Origin: Terracoccus luteus
Lineage (GTDB): Bacteria > Actinomycetota > Actinomycetes > Actinomycetales > Dermatophilaceae
Direction of reading: 5' to 3'
DNA: 64,000 bases
Assembly (NCBI RefSeq): GCF_003635045.1
Contig: NZ_RBXT01000001.1
Coordinates: 434,001-498,000 of the forward strand
Shown piece by piece: positions 34,274-45,303 of this stretch (its first letter is position 1; every line of letters starts with the position of its first letter). The position numbers and the translations under genes are program-made. The notes under the pieces are model-generated. The model saw only the letters and a list, made by a program, of their open reading frames with translations. It was not told the origin of the DNA and did no database searches.

Positions 34274-36073
34274 TCAGGCCCAGCGCGCCCAGACCGTCGT
34301 GTCGGTCGGCACGAGGTCGTCGACGAGCGGCGCCGACGACACGAGGACCTCGGCCCCCTCGGGCAGGCGCACCGGCTCGGCGCCGAGGTTGGCGACGACG
34401 AGCACCTGCTCCCGGCCGCCGTTGACGAGGGCGACGACGTCGGAGCCGTAGCCCTCGACGAACGCGAGCGACCCGGTGCCGAGCGCGAGGTCACGACGGC
34501 CGGCGAGCAGCGTGCGGTAGAGCTCGAGGGTCGAGCCCTCGACGCCGACCTGCGTGTCGACCGCGTACTCGCGGTAGACGTCGGGCTGCGGCAGCCACGT
34601 GCGGTCGGAGGGACCGAACCCGTTGCTCGGGGCGCCGGCCACCCAGGGGAGCGGGACCCGGCATCCGTCACGCCCGGTCTCGGCGCCCGCGGTGCGCGCG
34701 AACGTCGGGTCCTGGCGGAACTCGTCGGGCATGTCGGTCGAGTCGGGCAGCCCGAGCTCCTCGCCCTGGTAGACGTAGGCGCCACCGGGCAGCGCGAGCA
34801 TGAGCGTCGTCGCGGCGCGGGCCCGGCGCAGGCCGAGGGCGCGGTCGGGCTGCGGGTCGCCGGCCGCGATGCCGTTTTGGCGACGGTGGCCGGGCTCGAA
34901 GCCGAGGCGCGAGGCGTGGCGCACGACGTCGTGGTTGCTCAGCACCCACGTCGAGGGGGCGCCGACCGAGTCGGCCGCGCGCAGCGAGCTCTCGATGACC
35001 GAGCGCAGGTCGTGGGCGATCCACGGCGCGGTGAGGAAGTCGAAGTTGAAGGCCTGGTGCATCTCGTCGGGGCGCACGTAGGCGACGGCGCGCTCCTGGG
35101 GCTCGACCCACGCCTCGGCGCAGAGGATGCGGTCGGGGGTGCCGTACGACTCGAGCACCTGACGCCAGACGCGATAGACCTCGTGCACGCCGTCCTGGTC
35201 CCAGTACGGGGTGTGGACACGGTGGTCGACGCCGTCGTCGGCAGTGTCGCCGTCCGTCGTCCCGTCGCCCTCGGTGCTCTGGGTGTCGCCGAGCATCGTC
35301 GTGCGCTCGCGCGCGTCGGGCAGGCCCTGCTCCTTGATGAGGCCGTGGGCCACGTCGACGCGGAAGCCGTCGACGCCCCGGTCGAGCCAGAAGCGCAGCA
35401 CCGACTCGAACTCCGAGCGCACCCGGGGGTTCTCCCAGTTGAAGTCGGGCTGCTTGCGGTCGAAGAGGTGCAGGTACCACTGGCCGGGGGTGCCGTCGGC
35501 GTCCGTCGTCCGGGTCCACGCGGGGCCGCCGAAGACCGACTGCCAGTTGTTCGGGGGCAGCTCGCCGTGCTCGCCCGTGCCGTCGCGGAACATGTAGAGG
35601 TCACGCTCGGCCGAGCCGGGCGCCGCGGCCAGCGCCGCCTGGAACCACACGTGCTCGTCGCTGCTGTGGTTGGGCACGAGGTCGACGATGACGCGGATGC
35701 CGAGGCCGTGCGCGGTCTCGAGGAGGGCGTCGGCGTCGGCGAGGGTGCCGAAGAGGGGGTCGACGTCGCGGTAGTCGGCGACGTCGTAGCCGGCGTCGGC
35801 CTGGGGCGAGGTGTAGAACGGCGAGAGCCAGACGGCGTCGACGCCGAGGTCACGCAGGTAGGTGAGGCGGCTCGTGATGCCGGGCAGGTCGCCGATGCCG
35901 TCGCCGTCGGAGTCGCTCCACGAGCGCGGGTAGATCTGGTAGATCACCGCCTGGCGCCACCACGCGGCGTCCGGGCTGTCGGCGGCGTGCACGACGTCGG
36001 AGACGCGGAGGGTGTCGGGGTCGACGGGTCCGTCGAGGGTGGGGCGGTCGAGGGTCGAGGCAGAGCGGGTCAC
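34274..36073 (-). CDS. GH13 alpha-glucosidase (AglA-like)
   Basis: A 599-residue GH13 enzyme releasing glucose from maltose or isomaltose-type oligosaccharides. It shows WWRQAVIYQIYPRSWSD at the start, GVDAVWLSPFYTSP, VDLVPNHSS, nucleophile DGFRVDVAHGL (~225), acid CAEAWVEP (~300) and LSNHDVVRHAS (~365). No signal peptide, so it is cytosolic. The GTG at 36073 is the last start before the conserved domain; the open frame extends further but reads through a likely operator at 36119. Its position next to glbO and pepN matches aglA (Rv2471) in M. tuberculosis. Control by a LacI-type repressor is suggested by the operator. Confidence 0.9.
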   Translation of the reverse strand: MTRSASTLDRPTLDGPVDPDTLRVSDVVHAADSPDAAWWRQAVIYQIYPRSWSDSDGDGIGDLPGITSRLTYLRDLGVDAVWLSPFYTSPQADAGYDVADYRDVDPLFGTLADADALLETAHGLGIRVIVDLVPNHSSDEHVWFQAALAAAPGSAERDLYMFRDGTGEHGELPPNNWQSVFGGPAWTRTTDADGTPGQWYLHLFDRKQPDFNWENPRVRSEFESVLRFWLDRGVDGFRVDVAHGLIKEQGLPDARERTTMLGDTQSTEGDGTTDGDTADDGVDHRVHTPYWDQDGVHEVYRVWRQVLESYGTPDRILCAEAWVEPQERAVAYVRPDEMHQAFNFDFLTAPWIAHDLRSVIESSLRAADSVGAPSTWVLSNHDVVRHASRLGFEPGHRRQNGIAAGDPQPDRALGLRRARAATTLMLALPGGAYVYQGEELGLPDSTDMPDEFRQDPTFARTAGAETGRDGCRVPLPWVAGAPSNGFGPSDRTWLPQPDVYREYAVDTQVGVEGSTLELYRTLLAGRRDLALGTGSLAFVEGYGSDVVALVNGGREQVLVVANLGAEPVRLPEGAEVLVSSAPLVDDLVPTDTTVWARWA

Positions 36074-36118
36074 GAGCCACCATCGTTCCGCACGGACGGC
36101 AAAAAACAAAAGGAATCC

Positions 36119-36130
36119 GCAAGAACTTGC
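36119..36130. promoter_or_regulatory. LacI-type operator candidate
   Basis: GCAAGAACTTGC has complementary 5-base arms around AA, 46 bases upstream of the alpha-glucosidase GTG, next to an unusually A-rich patch (AAAAAACAAAAGG, 36101-36113). Similar GCAAG-N2-CTTGC sites are bound by MalR-like LacI regulators of maltose genes in Streptomyces. No such regulator is in the window. Confidence 0.5.
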
Positions 36131-36314
36131 AGGATGCCGGGTGGCCGGGTCGCGTCGGACCCCTCCCCGGGCCTGTCCTGCGCCCCACCGCGGCACGGCC
36201 GTGGGTCCCGGCGGCACCTCTGGCCAGTGTCGGTGTGACCCGGTACACAGAGTCGATGGACCGCGTCGACCCCCGCAGATGCCCGACACCGGCCCGACGA
36301 CCCGGGGAGGGGCC

Positions 36315-37208
36315 GTGAGGGCCGGCTTCGTCGTCCCGTACGCCACCGAGCTCGAGTTCGTCGAGCTCGCCCGGTTGGGGGAGCGCCACGGCTGGGACGC
36401 CGTGTTCGGGTGGGAGGCCCTCTTCGGCGTCGAGGCGTGGGTGCAGCTCGGGGCCGCCGCCGTGGCCACCGAGCGCATCCGGCTCGGCACGCTGCTCACC
36501 CCCGCGTCGCGCCACCGTCCGTGGGACCTCGCCTCAAGGGTCGGGTCGGTCGACCGGCTCAGCGGCGGCCGGGTCGTCATGTCGGTGGGGCTCGGTGCCC
36601 TGCACGAGGGGTGGACGGCATTCGAGCCCGACGAGGGTCGGGCGACCCGGGCGCGCAAGCTCGACGAGTGCCTCGACGTCTACGCGGGCCTGCTCGGCGG
36701 CGACCCCACGTTCCGCTACGACGGCGAGCACTACGGCATGGAGGCGAGCGACTTCATGCGGCCGCCCCCGACCCCACAGCGGCCCCACCCACCGGTGTGG
36801 GTCGTCGGGGCGGTGGCACCGGCCGGTCGTCGGCAGCGGTCGCTCGAGCGGGCGGCGCGGTGGCAGGGCCTCATCCCCGCCGTCCACGGCGAGGAGGGCG
36901 AGCCCCGCCGGGTCGAGGACTTCGCCGACGTCACCGCGCGGGTGCGCGACCTGCGCGGAGGGCTCGGACTGCCCTGGGAGGGCTACGACGTCGTGGCCGA
37001 GGCCGACTCGTGGGGCGCGTTCGCCCGGCTCGAGCCCCCCGACCCCCGGGCCTGGGAGCAGGCCGGGGCGACGTGGTGGGTCGAGAGCTGGTGGGACGTC
37101 CCGCCGGGCCCCGACGGTCTGGCGGAGGTGCGCCGCCGCGTCGAGGCGGGCCCTCCCGACGGCGTCGGGCCCGCCCGACGCGTCAGGCCCCCTCGCCCAT
37201 CGTGTTGA
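36315..37208 (+). CDS. LLM-class flavin-dependent oxidoreductase
   Basis: A 297-residue luciferase-like monooxygenase fold protein (F420 or FMN). Visible parts: FVVPYATELEFVELARLGERHGWDAVFGWE, ERIRLGTLLTPASRHRPWDLA and RVVMSVGLGALHEGWTAFEPDE (the typical G-x-G loop), and PVWVVGAVAPAGR. The GTG at 36315 is chosen over the ATG at 36279 because GGGGAGGGG lies just before it. The C-terminus runs 26 bases into the convergent globin gene and is Arg/Pro-rich. The substrate is unknown. Confidence 0.85.
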   Translation: MRAGFVVPYATELEFVELARLGERHGWDAVFGWEALFGVEAWVQLGAAAVATERIRLGTLLTPASRHRPWDLASRVGSVDRLSGGRVVMSVGLGALHEGWTAFEPDEGRATRARKLDECLDVYAGLLGGDPTFRYDGEHYGMEASDFMRPPPTPQRPHPPVWVVGAVAPAGRRQRSLERAARWQGLIPAVHGEEGEPRRVEDFADVTARVRDLRGGLGLPWEGYDVVAEADSWGAFARLEPPDPRAWEQAGATWWVESWWDVPPGPDGLAEVRRRVEAGPPDGVGPARRVRPPRPSC

Positions 37209-37563
37209 CGAGGGAGTAGGCGGCCCGGGTGAGGTAGTCACGCAGCCGGTCGTCGTCCTCGGGCGTCAGCTCGAGGGTGTCCACGGCGGCCATCATGTGC
37301 AGCAGCCAGCGGTCGCGCATGTCCGGCGTGACGGCGAAGGGCATGTGCCGCATCCGCAGCCGGGGGTGGCCGCGCTGCTCCGAGTACGTCGTCGGTCCGC
37401 CCCAGTACTGCTCGAAGAACATCCGGAGCCGCTCCTCCGCGGGCCTCAGGTCCTCCTCGGGGTAGAGCGCCCGCAGCTGCTCGTCGCCCCGCACGCCCCG
37501 GTAGAACTCGTGGACGAGCTTGACGAACGCCTCGTGGCCGCCGAAGTCGTCGTAGTGGGTCAC
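37183..37563 (-). CDS. glbO: Group II truncated hemoglobin (GlbO-like)
   Basis: A 126-residue 2-on-2 globin. Key positions: EFYRGV (B10 Tyr), FFEQYWGGPTTYSEQRG (CD1 Tyr and flanks, typical of group II), LRMRHMPFAV with the proximal His, and DRWLLHMM with the G8 Trp. It binds O2/NO and protects against nitrosative stress. The GTG at 37563 is used; the frame before it is noise. It lies 28 bases downstream of mscS in a pepN-mscS-glbO order, and glbO near pepN is conserved in mycobacteria. Confidence 0.93.
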   Translation of the reverse strand: MTHYDDFGGHEAFVKLVHEFYRGVRGDEQLRALYPEEDLRPAEERLRMFFEQYWGGPTTYSEQRGHPRLRMRHMPFAVTPDMRDRWLLHMMAAVDTLELTPEDDDRLRDYLTRAAYSLVNTMGEGA

Positions 37564-37591
37564 GCGCCCATCCTCGCAGAGGCCCTGACGC

Positions 37592-38575
37592 TCACCGCGG
37601 GCCGCCCGTGGCGCCGGGCCCACCGGGGCCACCGGTGCCCGGCGTGAAGGGCGGCAGGCCGACGACGGGCGGGGTGCGCACGCCGGCGACGTCGAGGGCG
37701 TTCTTGATGCGCTCGCGCATCTCGCGCTGCACGGCGAAGTGCTCCTGCGAGACCGTCTTGGCCGTGACCCGGATCGTCACGGCGCCGCCCGCGATCGACT
37801 CGATGCCGACGACCTCCGGCTCCTCGAGCAGCTTCTCGGCGAGCGGGGGGCCGTCGTCGAGCACGGACACGACGTCGCGGATGACCCGCATCGCCCGCTC
37901 GGCGTCCTCGTCGATGGCGATCGCGACGTCGACGATGGCGGTGCTCCAGCCCTGCGACCGGTTGCCGATGCGCACGATCTCGCCGTTGCGGACGTACCAC
38001 GTGACACCGTTCGCGTCGCGCAGCCGCGTCACCCGCAGGGAGACGTTCTCGACCGTGCCGACCGCCTCGCCGGTGTCGATGACGTCACCGACCCCGTACT
38101 GGTCCTCGACGATCATGAAGACGCCGGAGAGGAAGTCCTTGACGAGGCTCTGCGCCCCGAAGGCGAGGGCGACGCCACCGACCCCGGCCGAGGTGAGGGC
38201 CGGCCCGAGCGGCACGCCGAGCTTGTCGAGCACGGTCAGCGCCGCGATGCCGAAGACGAGGAAGGTGACGATGCTGCGCAGCAGCGAGCCCATCGTCTCG
38301 GCGCGCTGCACGTGCCGCTGCGTGCCGACCCCGGTGAGGCCGGCGACGGCCCGCCCCGCTCCGGGGAGCGAGGCGAGCCGTTCGGTGCGTCGGCTCGTGG
38401 CCGTGGCGACGAGCCGGCCGATGACCCGGTTGAGCAGCCAGCGGACGACGAAGGCGAGCACGACGACGAGCAGGATGACGAGCGGGGTGCCCGCCAGCCA
38501 GTCGCCGACCTGCCCCCACGTGAGCGAGCTCAGCGAGGGCAGGCCGGGGACCACGGCCGACAGCGGATGCCGCAC
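37592..38575 (-). CDS. MscS-family mechanosensitive channel
   Basis: A 327-residue membrane protein with about three transmembrane segments (residues ~30-50, ~100-120, ~130-155). TM3 is the Gly/Ala-rich GVGGVALAFGAQSLVKDFLSG, the pore-lining signature, followed by the beta domain (FMIVEDQYGVGDVIDTGEAVGTVENVSLR) and an alpha/beta domain, then a Gly/Pro tail. It opens with membrane tension to release solutes in hypo-osmotic shock. Only three bases separate it from the pepN stop, so the two are co-transcribed. Confidence 0.92.
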   Translation of the reverse strand: MRHPLSAVVPGLPSLSSLTWGQVGDWLAGTPLVILLVVVLAFVVRWLLNRVIGRLVATATSRRTERLASLPGAGRAVAGLTGVGTQRHVQRAETMGSLLRSIVTFLVFGIAALTVLDKLGVPLGPALTSAGVGGVALAFGAQSLVKDFLSGVFMIVEDQYGVGDVIDTGEAVGTVENVSLRVTRLRDANGVTWYVRNGEIVRIGNRSQGWSTAIVDVAIAIDEDAERAMRVIRDVVSVLDDGPPLAEKLLEEPEVVGIESIAGGAVTIRVTAKTVSQEHFAVQREMRERIKNALDVAGVRTPPVVGLPPFTPGTGGPGGPGATGGPR

Positions 38576-38578
38576 GGC

Positions 38579-41164
<2,586 letters not shown>

Positions 41165-41366
41165 GCGGGTCCTCCTGGAGTGGCGATGATCTCGGTTCTC
41201 GACCGCGCCGTCCTGGTGCTCCACCGGGCGGCGTGACGGTCGTGGGGCGGCAGCCGGTCCGGGTCGGACGGCGCCGTCGCGGGAGTCATCCTCGCACGGG
41301 CGGCAGGGGCTGCGGCGCCCGTCGGCCCCCCGCCCCGAGGTCGGTGCCGGGTGCCATGATGAGCGC

Positions 41367-42029
41367 ATGGCTGACAACGACACCGCCACCGGCGGCACCG
41401 GCTCCACCTCCGGCCCGGCCTCGGGCTCCACGGCCGTCGAGCTGTGGTTCGACCCCCTGTGCCCGTGGGCCTGGATGACCTCGCGCTGGCTCATGGAGGT
41501 CGAGCGCCAGCGCGACATCGACGTCACGTGGTCGGTGATGAGCCTGTCCGTGCTCAACGAGGGTCGCGACCTGCCCGACGACTACCGCACCATGCTCGAC
41601 AAGGGCTGGGGCCCGGTGCGCGTCATCATCGCCGCCCGCGAGGCGCACGGCGACGAGGTCGTCAAGAAGCTCTACGACGCCTTCGGCACCCGGATCCACC
41701 TGCAGGGCATGGGCGACGACCTCGACGCCGTCATCGAGCAGGGCCTGGCCGAGGTCGGCCTCCCCGCCGAGCTGGCCGAGGCGGCCCACGCCGACGCCCA
41801 CGACGAGCAGCTGCGGGCCAGCCACGAGCGCGGCATCAGCCTCGTCGGTGACGAGGTCGGCACCCCGGTCATCTCCGTCGACGGCGTCGCCTTCTTCGGC
41901 CCCGTCGTCACCCCCGCTCCCAAGGGTGAGGCCGCTCTGCGCCTCTTCGACGGCTGCGTGCTCGTCGCCGGCACCCCCGGCTTCTACGAGCTGAAGCGCA
42001 CCCGCACCCAGGGCCCCATCTTCGACTGA
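41367..42029 (+). CDS. DsbA-family thioredoxin-fold protein (mycothiol-dependent nitroreductase-like, CPWA)
   Basis: A 220-residue DsbA-fold protein resembling Rv2466c. After a ~20-residue Gly/Ser-rich leader comes ELWFDPLCPWAWMTSRWL, where the active site is CPWA, not CPWC. A helical insertion follows (ISLVGDEVGTPVISVDG with the cis-Pro strand), and the end is FYELKRTRTQGPIFD. One cysteine would allow mixed disulfides with mycothiol but not a classical dithiol cycle. It is followed by rpiB after 62 bases and is divergent from pepN, the same order as in mycobacteria. The enzymatic role is inference from the homologue. Confidence 0.85.
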   Translation: MADNDTATGGTGSTSGPASGSTAVELWFDPLCPWAWMTSRWLMEVERQRDIDVTWSVMSLSVLNEGRDLPDDYRTMLDKGWGPVRVIIAAREAHGDEVVKKLYDAFGTRIHLQGMGDDLDAVIEQGLAEVGLPAELAEAAHADAHDEQLRASHERGISLVGDEVGTPVISVDGVAFFGPVVTPAPKGEAALRLFDGCVLVAGTPGFYELKRTRTQGPIFD

Positions 42030-42091
42030 CCGCCCGCCGTGCGGGGGGCCCTCGGCGCCCCGCACGGCGCACGTCCCCCCCCGGAGGAAGC

Positions 42092-42583
42092 ATGCGCATC
42101 CACATCGGCGGCGACCACGCCGCCTACGAGCTGCAGCGCGCGCTCGTGGCCCACCTCGCCGAGGCCGGCCACGACGTCGTCGACCACGGACCGCTCGAGC
42201 TCGACCCGGAGGACGACTACCCCGTCTTCGTCCTGCGGGCCGCGGAGTCGGTGGCGAACGAGGAGGGCTCCCTCGGGGTCGTCCTCGGCGGTTCGGGCAA
42301 CGGCGAGCAGATCGCCGCGAACAAGGTGGCCGGCATCCGGGCCGCCCTCGCCTACGAGCCCGAGCTGGCCCGCCTGGCCCGCCAGCACAACGACGCCCAC
42401 ATCGTCTCCATCGGCGCCCGGTTCACCGCGGTCGAGGTGGCCAAGGAGATCGTCGACGCCTTCGTCTCCACCGAATTCTCCGATGAGCCACGGCACGCAC
42501 GCCGCCTCGGTATGGTGACGGCGTACGAGACCTCGCGCGAGCTGCCGGCCGCCACACAGGGCGCGGAGGGCTCGGCATCCTGA
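42092..42583 (+). CDS. rpiB: Ribose-5-phosphate isomerase B
   Basis: The 163-residue protein interconverts ribose-5-phosphate and ribulose-5-phosphate in the pentose phosphate pathway. It starts MRIHIGGDHAAYELQRALV (substrate Asp-His) and has GVVLGGSGNGEQIAANKVAGIRAAL, the phosphate loop and active-site region in which Ser takes the place of the Cys seen in some RpiB proteins, as in mycobacterial RpiB. It ends HNDAHIVSIGARF. GGAGGAAG precedes the ATG. Confidence 0.95.
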   Translation: MRIHIGGDHAAYELQRALVAHLAEAGHDVVDHGPLELDPEDDYPVFVLRAAESVANEEGSLGVVLGGSGNGEQIAANKVAGIRAALAYEPELARLARQHNDAHIVSIGARFTAVEVAKEIVDAFVSTEFSDEPRHARRLGMVTAYETSRELPAATQGAEGSAS

Positions 42584-42638
42584 GCCGGCGCCTCCTGACG
42601 GGACAGCGTCGGCTCCTTCCATCCCGAGAAGGACGAAC

Positions 42639-43757
42639 GTGGCTCCCGGTTCCGCCGTCGCGCGACTGACGCACGCCGCGCCCCGTCGGCTCCGGCGCCT
42701 CGTCATCGCCGCCCCCTGGCTGCAGCGGGCCAGCTGGCCCGGCACGACGGCGGTCATCGTCGTGGGGCTGGCCATCGGGTGGGCCATCCTCGTCTGGCCG
42801 ACCCAGGTGCCGTGGTCGGCCTTCGTCTTCGTCATCGTCGTCGCCGGCCTGTTCCTCGAGCCGCGGCGGCTCGTGCTCGTCTACGCCGTCCTGCTCGTCA
42901 CGATGGTGGCCGTCGGCTCGCGGCTCGGCCCGGTCAAGCCCGCCACCCTCGGGGCACAGGGCATCGCCGTGCTCACCATCGCCCTCATGCTCTGGCTCTC
43001 CACCGCCCGGGCCAAGCTCGGCGTCGTCGGGGTGGTGGGGGAGTCGATGCTGGTCGACATGCGCGACCGCCTCCGGGCCCAGGGCCGGCTGCCTTCCCTG
43101 CCGCCGTCGTGGCGGGCCGAGGTGGCGCTCGAGTCGGCCCACGGCGACGGCTTCGCCGGCGACTTCGTCGTCGCCACCCGCTCCACCGACGGCAACCTCC
43201 TCGAGATCGCCCTCGTCGACGTCTCGGGCAAGGGGCGACAGGCGGGCACGCGCTCGCTGCTGCTCTCCGGCGCCCTCGGCGGCCTGCTCGGCGCCATGAG
43301 CGAGTGCGGCTTCCTGCGCTCGGCCAACAACCACCTGCTGCGCCTGCGTTGGCCCGAGGGCTTCGCGACCGCCGTGCACCTCGCGGTGCACCTCGACACG
43401 GGGGCCTTCACCATCGGCTACGCGGGGCACCCGGCGGCGGCCCAGTTCTCCGCCGGCTCCGGCCGGTGGCGACTGCTCGACGGCGGCCGCGGGCCGCTGC
43501 TCGGGGTCATCGAGGACGCCGACTACCCACGCGAGTCAGGGGTGCTGCGCCGGGGCGACGCCCTGCTGCTCTACAGCGACGGCGTCATCGAGTCGCGCGA
43601 CAAGGCCCTCGTCGACGGCATCGACCGCATGCTCGGCCGGGCCGAGTCGTTCGTCACCAACCCCACCGGGTTCGACGGCCTCGCCCAGCGCCTCTGCGAG
43701 ACGGCCATGGCCGGCAGCGGTGACGACCGCGCCGTCGTCACCATCTGGCGTCCCTGA
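42639..43757 (+). CDS. Membrane-anchored SpoIIE-type PP2C phosphatase
   Basis: A 372-residue protein. Four hydrophobic segments (residues ~35-125) form a membrane anchor without a recognisable sensor. The PP2C/SpoIIE domain follows: DGFAGDFVVATRSTDGN, ALVDVSGKGRQAGT (metal-binding Asp), IGYAGHPAA, LLLYSDGVIESRD and GDDRAVVTIWR (last Asp). Such proteins dephosphorylate anti-sigma-factor antagonists and so turn on stress responses. No anti-sigma partner is adjacent. The GTG at 42639 follows GAGAAGGA. The stop lies inside a decamer repeat. Confidence 0.88.
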   Translation: MAPGSAVARLTHAAPRRLRRLVIAAPWLQRASWPGTTAVIVVGLAIGWAILVWPTQVPWSAFVFVIVVAGLFLEPRRLVLVYAVLLVTMVAVGSRLGPVKPATLGAQGIAVLTIALMLWLSTARAKLGVVGVVGESMLVDMRDRLRAQGRLPSLPPSWRAEVALESAHGDGFAGDFVVATRSTDGNLLEIALVDVSGKGRQAGTRSLLLSGALGGLLGAMSECGFLRSANNHLLRLRWPEGFATAVHLAVHLDTGAFTIGYAGHPAAAQFSAGSGRWRLLDGGRGPLLGVIEDADYPRESGVLRRGDALLLYSDGVIESRDKALVDGIDRMLGRAESFVTNPTGFDGLAQRLCETAMAGSGDDRAVVTIWRP

Positions 43758-43810
43758 GCGTCCCTGAGCGTCCCTGAGCGTCTCTGAGCGTCCCTGAGCG
43801 TCCCTGAGCA
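43751..43810 (+). repeat. Six tandem 10-bp repeats spanning the phosphatase stop codon
   Basis: TCCCTGAGCG is repeated six times head to tail at 43751, 43761, 43771, 43781 (TCTCTGAGCG), 43791 and 43801 (final base A). The stop TGA is inside the first copy, so copy changes would not alter the protein. The ten-base period is close to one helical turn. Confidence 0.9.
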
Positions 43811-43856
43811 TCGCCGGGGCGGCGTCCCACCGCAGGTCCGCCGTCCCGGGCACGCC

Positions 43857-43888
43857 GAGGGGCGGTGGCCGTGTGGCCACCGCCCCTC
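43857..43888. terminator. 14-bp-stem bidirectional terminator
   Basis: Arms 43857-43870 and 43875-43888 are perfect complements with a GTGT loop, between the convergent phosphatase and MT0933-like genes. Confidence 0.85.
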
Positions 43889-43912
43889 CGTCCCTTCGAC
43901 GTCGCGGGCTCG

Positions 43913-44128
43913 TCAGGCCTGACGGTCGGCGATGTCGTCGTTCTGGCCGTCCAGCCCGTCGAGGCCGTCCTTGAGCTTGTCCTGGCCCATGTCGACCTTG
44001 TCGGCGTACGTGCCACCGGTGCGCTCGTCGATCATGTCGCCGGCGCGGTCGACGCCGTCGCCGGCCTTGTCACCGTGCTGGTCGACCAGGTCGCCCAGCT
44101 TCTCCTTGGCGCTGTCGAAGATCCCCAT
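43913..44128 (-). CDS. MT0933-like antitoxin-family small protein
   Basis: A 71-residue, strongly charged helical protein: MGIFDSAKEKLGDLVDQHGDKAGDG, then VDRAGDMIDERTGGTYADKVD and a Gly/Asp tail. This is the MT0933/Rv0909 family, named from a reported mycobacterial antitoxin, and also resembles CsbD-type stress proteins. No toxin-like gene is adjacent on either side, so an antitoxin role is doubtful here. The ATG at 44128 has a GAGAGGA Shine-Dalgarno sequence. A strong terminator lies beyond its stop. Confidence 0.8.
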   Translation of the reverse strand: MGIFDSAKEKLGDLVDQHGDKAGDGVDRAGDMIDERTGGTYADKVDMGQDKLKDGLDGLDGQNDDIADRQA

Positions 44129-44236
44129 GTGGTGTCCTCTCGATCGTGTCCTCGTGGAGGCCAGCGGGCTGGCCACGGTCCTTCCACGCTAGCCCTCCCG
44201 GGCCGGTCGCACGACCCCTGCCCCTACCATCGCCCG

Positions 44237-44932
44237 GTGAGCCAGACGCCTGAGAACCTGCCTGACCTCCCGGAGGGCGTCGTCCCGGCCCGCGTGCGCA
44301 GCTTCGTCCGGCGGGGCCGGTTCTCCGACCTCACCCGCGAGCGGATGGACGTTCTCGCCCCTACCCGGGCCCTTCCGGAGGGGCCGCTGGTGCCGTCGGT
44401 CGCCTTCGGTCGCACCGCGCCGCTCGTGCTCGAGATCGGCTGCGGCCACGGGCACGCCGCCATCGCCTACGCCCGGACGCACCCCGAGCACGACGTGCTG
44501 GCCATGGACGTGCACGTCCCGGGGCTGGCCCGGATGCTGGCCCGCGCCGACGAGCTCGAGGTGCCGAACCTGCGCGTGGAGACGGGGGATGCCGTCGTGC
44601 TCCTCGAGACGCGCGTGCCCGACGCGTCCCTGCACGCCGTCCACCTCTTCTTCCCCGACCCGTGGCCAAAGAAGAAGCACGCCAAGCGCCGCTTCGTGAA
44701 GGCCTCGAACCTCGACCTGCTCGCGCGGGCGCTCGAACCCGGGGGGCACGTCCTCGTCGCGACGGACAAGGACCACTACGCCGAGCACGTCCTCGAGCAG
44801 GTGGCGAACCACCCGCGCTTCGAGGCGCACCGCACCGAGCGCCCGTCGTGGCGCCCGACGGAGGGGTTCGAGGCCAAGGGACTGGCCGCGGGGAGGACCA
44901 TCACGGACCTGCGCCTCGACCTCATCGGCTGA
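44237..44932 (+). CDS. trmB: tRNA (guanine-N7-)-methyltransferase
   Basis: A 231-residue class I SAM methyltransferase that forms m7G46 in tRNA. The SAM loop is LVLEIGCGHGHAAIAYA and the family signature is HLFFPDPWPKKKHAKRRFV, with TERPSWRPTEGFEAKGLAAG near the end. The N-terminal VRSFVRRGRFSDLTRERMD is typical of TrmB. The GTG at 44237 is preferred since the longer frame runs through the divergent small gene. A tRNA-Pro gene lies 53 bases beyond, on the opposite strand. Confidence 0.94.
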   Translation: MSQTPENLPDLPEGVVPARVRSFVRRGRFSDLTRERMDVLAPTRALPEGPLVPSVAFGRTAPLVLEIGCGHGHAAIAYARTHPEHDVLAMDVHVPGLARMLARADELEVPNLRVETGDAVVLLETRVPDASLHAVHLFFPDPWPKKKHAKRRFVKASNLDLLARALEPGGHVLVATDKDHYAEHVLEQVANHPRFEAHRTERPSWRPTEGFEAKGLAAGRTITDLRLDLIG

Positions 44933-44985
44933 TTGTGAGGTGACCGCAGCGTGCCGACCGAGGAGTCGGAGCCACGAGTCGTGTG

Positions 44986-45059
44986 TCGGGGCAACAGGAT
45001 TCGAACCTGCGACCTTCCGCTCCCAAAGCGGACGCGCTACCAAGCTGCGCCATGCCCCG
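44986..45059 (-). tRNA. tRNA-Pro (anticodon UGG)
   Basis: On the minus strand the 74 bases fold as a cloverleaf: acceptor CGGGGCA/TGCCCCG, D arm with AGCTTGGTA, anticodon stem CCGC/GCGG with loop TTTGGGA (anticodon TGG at 45025-45023) and T arm GGTTCGAATCC. The discriminator base is A; CCA is not encoded. Confidence 0.95.
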
Positions 45060-45167
45060 CGACGCTCCGACCCCGGCGACACCGTCCGCGCGGGCGGCGG
45101 TCGATTCGGCGGGCAGAGCGCGAACCAGTAGGCTAGCGCCTCGGATCGCCGGGTCGCTCGGCGGCCT

Positions 45168-45241
45168 GCGGGCGTAGCTCAATGGTAGAGCCTCAGTCTT
45201 CCAAACTGATCACGCGAGTTCGATTCTCGTCGCCCGCTCCA
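45168..45241 (+). tRNA. tRNA-Gly (anticodon UCC)
   Basis: Acceptor GCGGGCG/CGCCCGC, D arm AGCTCAATGGTAGAGC, anticodon stem TCAGT/ACTGA with loop CTTCCAA (anticodon TCC at 45200-45202), and T arm GAGTTCGATTCTC. The discriminator is T at 45238, followed by an encoded CCA. A TAGGCT -10-like hexamer lies at 45129-45134. Confidence 0.96.
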
Positions 45242-45303
45242 CCGCTCCGAACCCGCTCGAAACCGGTTGTGGAGCAGGACCTCCCGGTCGTAGCGTCCGC
45301 GTC

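Noticed and set aside
44986-45241. The tRNA pair as an integration site of a mobile element
   Set aside because: No integrase, no repeated tRNA end and no gene of foreign type is nearby.
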